From: Dehalococcoidia bacterium | Lineage (GTDB): Bacteria > Chloroflexota > Dehalococcoidia > GIF9 > JAUXIO01 | Assembly: GCA_030620975.1 (NCBI GenBank) | Contig: JAUXIO010000008.1 | Location: 1 to 34,773, forward strand | Direction of reading: 5' to 3' | Length of the DNA: 34,773 nt | Part shown: piece after piece, positions 16,080 through 23,800 of the stretch | Numbering within the stretch: position 1 is the first letter of the stretch | Layout: every line of letters starts with the position of its first letter | Program-made: the position numbers and the translations under genes | Notes under the pieces: generated by a model | What the model saw: the letters and a program-made list of their open reading frames with translations, nothing else | What the model was told of the DNA's origin: nothing | Databases searched by the model: none

Positions 16080-16724
16080 ATGGAAGTTAGATGGCTGGGA
16101 CATTCTTGTTTTCAGATTAGGGGGAAAGAAGCAGTTATTATTACTGACCCTTATCACCCCAGTTTGGGTTATTCTCTAGGTAGTCCCAAAGCAGATATAG
16201 TAACATTGAGCCATTCTCATTCTGGGCATAGTTATATTGAAGGTATAGGTGGCGTGCCTAAAAAGATTGATGGTCCCGGCGAATATGAAATGAAGGGTGT
16301 TTTTATCGTTGGTATAGCTACCTTCCATGATAATGAGCGAGGTAGGGAGCGAGGCAAGAACACTGTCTACCTTTTGGAAGTTGATGGTATGACCTTGTGT
16401 CACTTAGGTGATATTGGTCACTTGCCAACACCACAGTTAGTGGAGGAAATGAGTAATGTTGATGTCTTATTTTTACCCGTAGGTGGGGTATCTACTATTG
16501 CTCTTCCCATAGCCATAGAGATGATAAAGCGTTTGAACCCACGAATTGCCATCCCGATGCATTATAAGACACCGGCTTTGACTATGAATCTAGAACCTGT
16601 AGATAGATTTCTTAAGCAATTTGGTATCAAGCAAGTGGTTACCCAACCCAAGCTCATAATTAACCAGTCATCTACTGCTACAGATACTACTCAGATTGTA
16701 GTGCTTGATTATCTCGGGAAATAA
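16080..16724 (+). CDS. Metallo-beta-lactamase-fold hydrolase-like protein (UlaG/COG2220-like) with altered metal motif
   Basis: The 214-residue protein has the compact layout of UlaG-like metallo-beta-lactamase-fold proteins: VRWLGHSCFQI, ITDPYHP, a His motif, DGPGEYE, LGDIGHL, LFLPVGG and IPMHYKTP. The His motif is SHSHSGHS, so in HxHxDH the Asp is Gly49 (H45, H47, H50 kept); a dinuclear zinc site may be incomplete. Two adjacent ATGs exist (16077 and 16080); AAAGGAG at 16067-16073 is better spaced for 16080. It follows the symporter after 26 bases and is probably in the same transcript. Substrate unknown; catalytic activity uncertain because of the substitution. Confidence 0.82.
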   Translation: MEVRWLGHSCFQIRGKEAVIITDPYHPSLGYSLGSPKADIVTLSHSHSGHSYIEGIGGVPKKIDGPGEYEMKGVFIVGIATFHDNERGRERGKNTVYLLEVDGMTLCHLGDIGHLPTPQLVEEMSNVDVLFLPVGGVSTIALPIAIEMIKRLNPRIAIPMHYKTPALTMNLEPVDRFLKQFGIKQVVTQPKLIINQSSTATDTTQIVVLDYLGK

Positions 16725-16733
16725 AACCTTCTT

Positions 16734-16763
16734 TTGACAGAGCTTGTATTCCTTCTTTAGAAT
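16734..16763 (+). promoter_or_regulatory. Promoter of the zinc-ribbon/RNase HI genes
   Basis: TTGACA (16734-16739) and TAGAAT (16758-16763) are 18 bases apart. Predicted start is about 16770, four or five bases before ATG 16775, again leaving no ribosome site. Confidence 0.6.
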
Positions 16764-16774
16764 AAGTTCAAATT

Positions 16775-17470
16775 ATGAGTTTACCAAAGCGTCTCTGTGA
16801 GTTACAGCAAGTTGATTTTGAACTGCGAGAGCAGCAAGGAAACTTAGACAGGATTAATCGCCAGCTTGGCGAGAGTGAAGCTTTGGTTGAGTCAAGGTCG
16901 AGTCTTACTTTAGAGAAGGCACATTTAGCGGAGTTAGAGAGGAAGCAGAAAGACCTTGAATGGGAGACGGGTGATTTAGAAAATAGAATGAGCCAGCTTA
17001 ATGAGAAACTTTATGGTGGCAGGGTAAAGAATCCCAAGGAGCTGTTTAATCTTGAACGTGAGCTTGAAGATCTCAAAGTTAAGCTGAATCGGAAAGAGGA
17101 TGATTTATTAGAAATAATGACTGAGGTAGAAGTAGCTGGGGATAAGGTACAGGTAGCTGCGAAGCAGGTTGAGGAAGTTGAGCGAAGATGGCAGCGGGAG
17201 CAAGAGACACTTGCTCAAAAGCAGGTTGAAGTTGATTCTCAGTTGCTTGCTCTTAGCCAGAGAAGGGGGGAGCTGGCCTCTCAGATTAGTTCAGAGGTTC
17301 TTTCTATTTATGAGCAAGTAAAACAGAGGAAGGGGCGAGCTGTGGCTAGGGTAGAGCAAGGGAGGTGTGGGGGGTGCCTTGTTACTTTGCCTTTAACTGA
17401 GTGGCAACGAGCCAGGGCCGGAGAGCTGGTTCGGTGTGGTAATTGTGGGCGGATTCTTTTTCTCGAGTAG
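16775..17470 (+). CDS. Coiled-coil protein with C-terminal C4 zinc ribbon (DUF164-like)
   Basis: The 231-residue product is mostly a long charged coiled coil (about 5-180, rich in Glu, Lys, Gln and Leu heptads), with a GGRVKNPKEL break at 81-90 typical of this family, and a C-terminal zinc ribbon with CGGC (198-201) and CGNC (221-224). The molecular role of the family is poorly defined; nucleic-acid or protein binding is assumed. It has its own promoter and no Shine-Dalgarno. The RNase HI gene starts 14 bases after the stop, a pairing that suggests a shared transcript and perhaps a link to RNA-DNA hybrid handling. Confidence 0.85.
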   Translation: MSLPKRLCELQQVDFELREQQGNLDRINRQLGESEALVESRSSLTLEKAHLAELERKQKDLEWETGDLENRMSQLNEKLYGGRVKNPKELFNLERELEDLKVKLNRKEDDLLEIMTEVEVAGDKVQVAAKQVEEVERRWQREQETLAQKQVEVDSQLLALSQRRGELASQISSEVLSIYEQVKQRKGRAVARVEQGRCGGCLVTLPLTEWQRARAGELVRCGNCGRILFLE

Positions 17471-17484
17471 ATTTAAAGGCCAAG

Positions 17485-17889
17485 ATGTTTTTGCAAATCT
17501 ACGCTGATGGAGCCTCCCGGGGCAATCCTGGGCAAGGTGCCATTGGCGTTGTTATTGTGGATGAGTGTGGCAAGAAGTTAGCCACGATTTCTCAACATAT
17601 TGGCATAGTTACCAATAATCAAGCGGAGTATAAAGCGGCTATTGCGGCCTTGCAGATAGCCCATAAGTTTGGGGCAACGGAAGTTATTCTTCATCTAGAT
17701 TCGGAGCTGGTAGCAAGACAGCTAACTGGGAGGTATAAGGTAAGAAGTGCCTCTCTTTATCCTTTATACCTTGAAGCTCTTGAGCTGGCGAGAGGTTTCA
17801 GCGGCTTCACCGCCATTCATATCGCGCGTGAGAAGAATGCTCAGGCAGATGCTTTGGCTAATATGGCATTAAAGAAGTTTTCAAATTGA
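17485..17889 (+). CDS. rnhA: Ribonuclease HI family protein
   Basis: This 134-residue enzyme should cleave RNA in RNA-DNA hybrids. The DEDD active site is complete: Asp8 in YADGASRGNPG, Glu48 in NNQAEYKA, Asp72 in LHLDSELV and Asp122 in NAQADALAN. It resembles the short bacterial branch related to reverse-transcriptase-like RNase H domains rather than E. coli RnhA, because the basic protrusion is absent. The frame opens 42 bases upstream inside the previous gene, but ATG 17485, with AAAGG before it and the family start at the first beta strand, is preferred. The rnpB promoter overlaps its last codons. Confidence 0.92.
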   Translation: MFLQIYADGASRGNPGQGAIGVVIVDECGKKLATISQHIGIVTNNQAEYKAAIAALQIAHKFGATEVILHLDSELVARQLTGRYKVRSASLYPLYLEALELARGFSGFTAIHIAREKNAQADALANMALKKFSN

Positions 17890-17914
17890 CCTTTATCTCC
17901 CCTTGATGTAGAGT
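17886..17914 (+). promoter_or_regulatory. rnpB promoter
   Basis: TTGACC (17886-17891) and TAGAGT (17909-17914) are 17 bases apart. The predicted start, about 17921, coincides with the 5' strand of the RNase P RNA closing helix. Confidence 0.6.
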
Positions 17915-17918
17915 GAAG

Positions 17919-18281
17919 TGGGTTAAGCAAACCGGGTGACCGCTCCAGTTTGTGATGCTGGGGAGGAAAGTCCGAGCTTCACCGAGCAGAGCACTGGGTA
18001 ACGCCCAGGAGGGGTGACCCTACGGAAAGTGCCACAGAAACATACCGCTCATTTTCTTGAGTAAGGGTGAAATGGTGAGGTGAGAGCTCACCAGCGGCTG
18101 GGTGACCAGCCGGCTGGGCAAACCCTGCTTGGAGCAAGACCAAATAGAGGGTGAAAGGGTGCTCGGCCCTATCCCTGGGTTGGTCGCTTGACCTCAGTGG
18201 TAACATTGAGGCTAGATGGATGGTCACCACCCTCAGCAGTGTTGGGGGAACAGAACTCGGCTTACAGGTTTGCTTAACCCA
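17919..18281 (+). ncRNA. rnpB: RNase P RNA, bacterial type A
   Basis: The catalytic RNA that removes tRNA 5' leaders. The ends TGGGTTAAGCAAACC (17919-17933) and GGTTTGCTTAACCCA (18267-18281) form a perfect 15-base-pair P1 helix. Conserved blocks appear in order: GAGGAAAGTCCGAGC, ACAGAAACATACCG, GGTGAAATGGTGAGGTGAGAG, AAACCCTGC with GAGCAAGACCAAATAG, GAGGCTAGATGGATGG and ACAGAACTCGGCTTACAG. Length is about 363. No T-rich terminator follows, so the transcript may read into the protease gene and be trimmed. Confidence 0.97.
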
Positions 18282-18347
18282 TTCATTGTATTACTGACAG
18301 CTATTGTGGGCGTTGCCACTTGATTATCAGTGGAGGTAGATAAATGT

Positions 18348-19517
18348 ATGAAAAGGCTTAAGTTTTTCTCTGCTATGCTAGCTACTCTCCTTATTCTGTC
18401 CTCTTTTGGCGTTAGTTGCGCTTTCAAGCAGGAATCGTCATCTGGTTTGCCCCCTGAGTTTGATGTCGTTGGTGAGGCGTGGAATATTCTCCTTGAAGAC
18501 CATGTGGACAAAGATAAGCTGGATGCCGAGAAACTAAGTCGGGCAGCTATAGAAGGGATGGTCCAGGCAGTTGGTGATCCTTACACTGCTTACCTTGACT
18601 CCGATACTTATCGTTTACAGTTGGAGATGCTCAAGGGGAGTTATTCTGGCATCGGCGCTCATATAGCTATCCGGGAGGGCCAATTAACAATTATTGCACC
18701 TATTAGTGGCTCTCCTGCAGAGAGAGGGGGAGTAAAAGCGGGGGACAGGATTTTGGAAATCAATGGCGAATCCACTTCGGGGATGACCTTGACTGAAGCA
18801 GTACTTAAAATTCAGGGACCGCCGGACACCTCAGTTAAGCTTTTGGTACTGCATAAGGGGGATACTGGGCCGATAGAGATGGAGATAACTCGAGCTGAGA
18901 TTGAACTTGAGAGTGTTTTTTGGGAAATGCGGGACGACATTGCTTATATTAAGTTATCCCATTTCACGGAACGTACCAATGGGGAACTTACTTTGGCACT
19001 GGAAGATATTCTCAGTCGAGATGTGACCGGTATTGTTCTCGATCTTCGGGGTAATCCTGGCGGGTTACTTTCAGCGACGGTGGATGCTGTAAGCCAGTTT
19101 TTGGCTGAAGGTGTAGTTGCTAATGTAATAGATGCTGAAGGGAAATATACTGCGTTGCGGGTGAAGCTTGGGGGATTAGCTACCGAGTTGCCGCTGATTG
19201 TGCTTGTGGATGAAGGCAGTGCCAGTGCCAGCGAGATACTAGCCGGTGCGCTTCGAGACCACGGTCGGGCCAAGTTAGCAGGCAGCACTACTTTTGGAAA
19301 GGGGAGCGTTAGCACGATCCGGCAGCTTAGGGATGGTTCAGCTTTGTGTGTTACCATCGCTAGGTGGCTTACTCCTAGAGGTAAACCCATAGAAGGCGCG
19401 GGGCTTACCCCCGACTTTGTGATTGAGTTGGAGGGTAGTGACCTTGTGGACTGGGCAGTTAACTATCTTGGGAGTCAGGCTGGAATGCCTGTAAGTGTGA
19501 GATGTGAAAGTTTTTAA
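18348..19517 (+). CDS. S41 family carboxy-terminal processing protease (CtpA-like)
   Basis: A 389-residue exported Ser/Lys protease. An N-terminal signal (1-24, KRLKFFSAMLATLLILSSFGVSC) ends in a Cys at 23 or 24 that might be lipidated, although Gly at -3 is unusual. A PDZ domain follows (about 85-165, GSYSGIGAHIAIREGQLTII and AERGGVKAGDRILEINGES), then the S41 core with LDLRGNPGGLL, the catalytic Ser in DEGSASASEILAGAL and Lys in STTFGKGSVS. GGAGG lies 11 bases before ATG 18348; a GTG six codons earlier is possible but would destroy that site. It follows rnpB closely and precedes an independent RNA gene. Substrates unknown. Confidence 0.93.
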   Translation: MKRLKFFSAMLATLLILSSFGVSCAFKQESSSGLPPEFDVVGEAWNILLEDHVDKDKLDAEKLSRAAIEGMVQAVGDPYTAYLDSDTYRLQLEMLKGSYSGIGAHIAIREGQLTIIAPISGSPAERGGVKAGDRILEINGESTSGMTLTEAVLKIQGPPDTSVKLLVLHKGDTGPIEMEITRAEIELESVFWEMRDDIAYIKLSHFTERTNGELTLALEDILSRDVTGIVLDLRGNPGGLLSATVDAVSQFLAEGVVANVIDAEGKYTALRVKLGGLATELPLIVLVDEGSASASEILAGALRDHGRAKLAGSTTFGKGSVSTIRQLRDGSALCVTIARWLTPRGKPIEGAGLTPDFVIELEGSDLVDWAVNYLGSQAGMPVSVRCESF

Positions 19518-19536
19518 AAATTTGAGCTATAGGGTC

Positions 19537-19565
19537 TTGACAAATCGTGATAAGTGTGTTAGATT
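19537..19565 (+). promoter_or_regulatory. Promoter of the orphan structured RNA
   Basis: A perfect TTGACA (19537-19542), 17-base spacer and TAGATT (19560-19565) predict a start at about 19572, the first base pairs of the RNA's closing helix. Confidence 0.65.
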
Positions 19566-19570
19566 AATGA

Positions 19571-19692
19571 ATGTCCCAAGTGGTCAAAGCAGAGGTTCGG
19601 TTAGCAAAGGGACCAAGCACAAGGTAGGCGAAAGCCGAAAGGTGGATGGTGAGGTGGTAACCGAAAGAAGCGAGGTCACTTGGGGCATTTTT
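19571..19692 (+). ncRNA. Candidate small structured RNA of unknown family
   Basis: About 122 bases between the protease and HPRT-fusion genes fold into one long hairpin. The closing helix pairs 19571-19585 with 19674-19688 over 15 positions, three or more being G-U. An inner perfect helix joins TTCGGTTA (19596-19603) to TAACCGAA (19658-19665). A possible ACCA/TGGT helix follows, and GGC-GAAA-GCC (19627-19636) could cap the hairpin with a GNRA loop. TTTTTATT follows the closing helix, making it a terminator as well. A near-consensus promoter sits just upstream. I do not recognise the family: it lacks the conserved SRP RNA loop and is short for 6S RNA. A 75-codon frame across it looks non-coding. 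Confidence 0.6.
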
Positions 19693-21151
19693 ATTCCTCT
19701 TCTAGCTCTCTCTCAAGTAGCTCAGGAGTAAGTGTACCAATAAACGGCAAGTTCCGAAATTTACCTTGGTAATCTAGTCCATAACCTACCACGAATTCAT
19801 CAGGGATTTCAAAGCCTATATACTTAAGGGGCACGTGTACCAGCCGGCGCACACTTTTATCAAGGAGAGTGCATACGTGGAGGCTTGCCGGATTATGGGT
19901 GGAGAGATGATTAAGAACAAAATTGAGCGTCATTCCAGTATCAACAATGTCTTCAATCATTAGTACGTCCTGGCCTGTAATGCTGCTATCAAGGTCTTTA
20001 GTTATCTTTACTACTTGCTCGGTATCATCTCCGTAGTAGGAAATTGCCATGAACTCTACAGTGACCGGGAGGGAGATGTGCTGCATTAAGTTGGCCATAA
20101 AGCAAATGACACCTTTCAGGATGCCCACTAGGACCAAATGCCGACCGGCGTAGTCCCTGGAAATATGTTTAGCTATGGTTCTTACCCTGTGTTGGATTTG
20201 ACTGTGGCTAAACAAAACCTGGTTAATTCCCTGCACTTTAGCTTCACCTATGGGTCCGTAACCATATTTCGCCAATAACCGCAGGTAGTCACTTTTGGTA
20301 AGGAGTTTGATGTTAATTTCGGGGTAGAGTTCCTTCAAGCGGCGTAGCTTTCGGTTCTTTTCAGTTATTAAACTCTGTTTAAGTGTTGTAAGCTCAACAT
20401 AGAGGTCTAACTCAGGTAGGTAGAAATCGGGGGTGAACATTTCGGTCACCTTATTACTTTCCTGCTGCAAGGGGAAGGCGCGAGGCTCATAGAGCCACTC
20501 GAGGCGGTAGAAATCTAAAAGCTTGCTGAATTCCTGTTCACTGGGGTGGGCAAAGCTGGATGGTCTTAGTGATGAAGGAGCTAATTTGGGTATTTGGCCC
20601 AGTTCTGTCCGCTCGGTAATCGGTTTTTTATAGTTAGTACTTAGCATTTGGTAAAGTTCAGCTCTCTCCATGGTGGTGGCGCTTATATTGCCAACGGTGA
20701 GGAGAAAAGCTTTATCTGCTTGCGAGTACTGGCGTGGTTCATGGGTGTAAACTCTAATTTCGCCAACGACCTCTTCATTCTGGATCAGTGGTGCCCCCAG
20801 TATGGAAATTATTTTTTCTTGTTTAGCTACCTCGGGATATTGGATTTGCTCATTCTTTGAGGCATCGGTAACAGCAACTACTTTGCCATCCAGAATTCCG
20901 GGAAGGCTTTTATGAGCAAGGAGTGGACCCTTTCGGAGGTAAGAGTCGCTAAGCCCATAGGCACCTGCAACAGTTAAGTACTCCCTTTGAGAATTGAGCA
21001 GCATTATTGAGCAGCCATTAGCTCGCATGGCTTTGGTAGTGCTTTTGGCGATAGAACTAAGGATTCTTCTCAGGGGGAGAGTTGAGTTGGCAACCTTGGC
21101 TATTTGCTTAAGGCCCCCATAATAGCCATTTTCTGACTTGCTTGTTTTCAT
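19691..21151 (-). CDS. GAF domain / PD-(D/E)xK-like / hypoxanthine phosphoribosyltransferase fusion
   Basis: The 486-residue protein joins three parts. A GAF sensor domain spans about 14-169 (RANGCSIMLLN, APLIQNEEVVGEIRVY). Residues about 202-299 look like a restriction-endonuclease fold: EQEFSKLLDFYRLEWLYEPR, then FTPDFYLPELDLYVELTT with Asp242 and Glu253; the usual Lys of ExK is Thr. The C-terminal third (about 310-480) is a type I phosphoribosyltransferase with VGILKGV, SYYGDDTE and the PRPP loop VLMIEDIVDTGMTL (396-409), ending like HPRT (VGYGLDYQGKFRNLPFIG), so it probably salvages hypoxanthine or guanine. A TTG at 21184, abutting the nrdJ TAA, would add 11 residues; neither start has a Shine-Dalgarno. 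Last gene of the nrdR-nrdJ run. Confidence 0.85.
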   Translation of the reverse strand: MKTSKSENGYYGGLKQIAKVANSTLPLRRILSSIAKSTTKAMRANGCSIMLLNSQREYLTVAGAYGLSDSYLRKGPLLAHKSLPGILDGKVVAVTDASKNEQIQYPEVAKQEKIISILGAPLIQNEEVVGEIRVYTHEPRQYSQADKAFLLTVGNISATTMERAELYQMLSTNYKKPITERTELGQIPKLAPSSLRPSSFAHPSEQEFSKLLDFYRLEWLYEPRAFPLQQESNKVTEMFTPDFYLPELDLYVELTTLKQSLITEKNRKLRRLKELYPEINIKLLTKSDYLRLLAKYGYGPIGEAKVQGINQVLFSHSQIQHRVRTIAKHISRDYAGRHLVLVGILKGVICFMANLMQHISLPVTVEFMAISYYGDDTEQVVKITKDLDSSITGQDVLMIEDIVDTGMTLNFVLNHLSTHNPASLHVCTLLDKSVRRLVHVPLKYIGFEIPDEFVVGYGLDYQGKFRNLPFIGTLTPELLERELEEE

Positions 21152-21184
21152 GGCTTGGCTTCTATGAGAGAGGGAGGGTTCCAA

Positions 21185-23800
21185 TTAGCTACATTTAGTA
21201 TAGCCGCAACTGGGACAAATATCACAGCCCTCCTGGTAAAATAAGGTACTTCCACATTCGGGGCACTGCCCAACACAATTCCTAGCTAGACTGGAATCCT
21301 CGAAATTATTGCTGGCTTTGGTCTTGATGTGTTTCTGTAACACACTGCCGATGGCATCGGCACAGGAGAGGACAGCGCGACCCTCTTCCCAAGCGATGGA
21401 AGGACAACGAATACCCTGTAGCTGTTTAACAATAGAAGCTATGTCAATGTCAGACCTGATAGCTAAAGAGATGAGCCGGCTGATAGCTTCAAGCTGTGCT
21501 GAAGCACAACCTCCAGCCTTTCCCAAGCTGGAGAAGACTTCACATATCCCCTCTTCATCGAAATTCACGGTTACGTAAATGTAACCACAGCCTGTAGTTA
21601 TTCTTTCAGTAATGCCTCTGGTAACCTTTGGTCGTTTTCTGGGTGCGAGTTTAGCCTCAATCGTTTTTTCTGTTTTGCCCACAGTTAGTACTTGGCTCTC
21701 CCGGCTTCTGTCTCGGTAAATGGTTATGCCCTTTAAACCTTCCTTGTAGGCAAGCATATATACTTTAGCGATATCTTCTCGCGTTGCCTGGAATGGGAGG
21801 TTGACCGTCTTGGAGACGGCACTATCGGTAGACTTCTGGAAGGCTGATTGCATTTTCACATGCCATTCCGGAGCTACATCGTAAGCGGTAACGAAAAGCC
21901 TCTTTATTCTTTCCGGTATGCCATCTACGTCTCGGAGTTTGGTTCCCTCAGCTAACTGCTTCATCAGCTCTGCAGAGTAGAAACCTTCTCCTTTGGCTGC
22001 TTCTTCAAAGTGAGGATTTACCTCTATAAGCTGTTCATTGTCCAGAATATGGCGCACGTAGCTCAAGGCAAAAAGGGGCTCAATGCCACTGGAGCAACCG
22101 GCGATTATGCTTAGAGTACCAGTTGGAGCAATGGTAGTCCGTGAGGCATTTCTTACTCGAGGGCCATTGGGCATGTCATATATACTATCCTTAAAAGCGG
22201 GAAATACACCTCGTTCCTCCCCTAGTTTTACTGACTCGTTAGTGGCCTTCTCAGATATAAAGCGCATAATATTCTGGGCAAGTTCTAGCGCGTCTTCAGA
22301 ATTGTAGGCGATGCCGAGCATGATTAGCATATCGGCAAAACCCATTACTCCCAGACCTATTTTTCTGGTCGCCTTACCTCTTTTGGCAATTTGAGGTAAG
22401 GGGAACTTATTGACTTCGATAACGTTGTCGAGGAAACGAACCGCCAATTCAGCTGTATCAGCTAACTTGACATAATCGACTTCTGGTTGGCCATTCTTGT
22501 AAGTTATCATTCGCAATAAGTTTATTGAGCCCAAGTTGCAGGACTCGAAGGGAAGTAGGGGTTGTTCGCCACAGGGATTGGTGCTTTCTATTTTACCCAG
22601 CTTGGGTGTGGGGTTGTCTCGATTTATGTGGTCCATAAAGACGAGGCCTGGATCGCCAATACGCCACGCCATATCTACTATTTTATTGAAGACTTCTTTA
22701 GCGCTAATTTTATCAACTACTTCATTCGTGCGTGGGTTAATTAAGTTGTAATCAGTACCTTCTTCTACCGCCTTCATAAACTCTGTGCTGATGGCTACTG
22801 ATAGATTAAAATTGGTCAGAGTCTTTGGGTCTTGCTTGGCTGCAATGAATTTTAGGATATCGGGGTGCTCAACATTGAGGATAGCCATGTTGGCACCTCG
22901 GCGCATTCCCCCTTGTTTGATAACATCGGTAGCGGTATCGAAAGTGCGCATGAAGGAAACGGGGCCGCTGGCCACTCCTCCTGTGGAACCAACCCTATCT
23001 TTTTCTGGTCTAAGATGGGAGAAGGAAAAACCGGTACCCCCGCCACTTTTGTGGATTAAGGCGGTATATTTAACGGCGTCAAAAATGGATTCCATAGAAT
23101 CGCCGACGGGAATAACGAAGCAAGCTGAAAGTTGCCCGAGCTCTCGCCCGGCGTTCATTAGCGTTGGTGAATTGGGCAGGAACTCTAGATTTGCCATAAG
23201 TTGGTAAAATTTCTCTTCCCAAAAGGACACATCTGCATTTGGATCATAAGTAAGCTCAGCTGAGGCAATATGTTTAGCTACGCGGCGGAACATTTGCTCG
23301 GGCGTTTCGATAACTTTTCCCTGGTTGTCTTTCTTGAGGTATCTTTTTTCTAGGACTCTAAGAGCATTTTCACTGAGCCCAGTTTTGGGACCAGCTTTGG
23401 CTGTTGCCCTGGTTGAAGGTGGTTGTTGAGCCGGGGCTTCTTTTACCACAGCTTGGATTGATGAAGGTGGATGTTTGATGCGTGGTGGGGCCAGTTCCTC
23501 CATTCCGGGCAGGGGTTGAGGTAGTTCTAGACGCTGGATTATTTGACTGGTGAGTTCTTCCAGTAACTTTCTATCAGTTATGCCCTTGGACTCACCAAAA
23601 GTAAGAATTAGTTGGCTGATTTCTTTTATTCTCGGCGGAGGCCGATATGGTTTTGGGCGTTGAATTATCTGGCTGGTAAGTTCTTCCAGCAGTTTTCTAT
23701 CAGCTATGCCCATGGACTCACCGGCGGCAAAAATTGCTTGAGCCATGCGGTTGTGGTTAGTAGATTTACGCTGGTTACTTTTTCTTTGGGCTGTAGTCAT
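21185..23800 (-). CDS. nrdJ: Adenosylcobalamin-dependent (class II) ribonucleoside-diphosphate reductase
   Basis: Class II reductase makes deoxynucleotides with a radical from coenzyme B12, with or without oxygen. In this 871-residue chain the family residues are visible: Cys227 (LSACFVIP) and Cys421 (FESCNLGSINL) as the likely redox pair, and Asn408, Cys410 and Glu412 in NPCGE, with Cys410 the thiyl site. A TSCPD domain (about 735-830) and a C-terminal Cys-rich tail (CPEC, CPSCGYTKCS) complete it. The first 100 residues are unusual: two copies of a 31-residue module (19-49 and 61-91) sharing DRKLLEELTSQIIQR exactly. No classic ATP-cone or intein is seen. It directly follows nrdR (TAAATG junction) with GAGGA upstream. 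Confidence 0.96.
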   Translation of the reverse strand: MTTAQRKSNQRKSTNHNRMAQAIFAAGESMGIADRKLLEELTSQIIQRPKPYRPPPRIKEISQLILTFGESKGITDRKLLEELTSQIIQRLELPQPLPGMEELAPPRIKHPPSSIQAVVKEAPAQQPPSTRATAKAGPKTGLSENALRVLEKRYLKKDNQGKVIETPEQMFRRVAKHIASAELTYDPNADVSFWEEKFYQLMANLEFLPNSPTLMNAGRELGQLSACFVIPVGDSMESIFDAVKYTALIHKSGGGTGFSFSHLRPEKDRVGSTGGVASGPVSFMRTFDTATDVIKQGGMRRGANMAILNVEHPDILKFIAAKQDPKTLTNFNLSVAISTEFMKAVEEGTDYNLINPRTNEVVDKISAKEVFNKIVDMAWRIGDPGLVFMDHINRDNPTPKLGKIESTNPCGEQPLLPFESCNLGSINLLRMITYKNGQPEVDYVKLADTAELAVRFLDNVIEVNKFPLPQIAKRGKATRKIGLGVMGFADMLIMLGIAYNSEDALELAQNIMRFISEKATNESVKLGEERGVFPAFKDSIYDMPNGPRVRNASRTTIAPTGTLSIIAGCSSGIEPLFALSYVRHILDNEQLIEVNPHFEEAAKGEGFYSAELMKQLAEGTKLRDVDGIPERIKRLFVTAYDVAPEWHVKMQSAFQKSTDSAVSKTVNLPFQATREDIAKVYMLAYKEGLKGITIYRDRSRESQVLTVGKTEKTIEAKLAPRKRPKVTRGITERITTGCGYIYVTVNFDEEGICEVFSSLGKAGGCASAQLEAISRLISLAIRSDIDIASIVKQLQGIRCPSIAWEEGRAVLSCADAIGSVLQKHIKTKASNNFEDSSLARNCVGQCPECGSTLFYQEGCDICPSCGYTKCS

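Noticed and set aside
18316-18333. Hairpin CCACT...AGTGG at the S41 protease ribosome site
   Set aside because: Only five base pairs with an eight-base loop; too weak to call a regulatory element.
19571-19692. Orphan RNA as SRP RNA or 6S RNA
   Set aside because: The conserved SRP apical loop and AGCAG strand are missing, and the length and closing layout do not match 6S RNA.
19504-19731. 75-codon plus-strand frame across the orphan RNA
   Set aside because: No ribosome site, composition unlike a protein, and it overlaps promoter, helices, T-run and the end of the opposite gene.
21185-23800. Intein or split gene in nrdJ
   Set aside because: Class II reductases often carry inteins, but the chain is of ordinary length and family motifs are contiguous.
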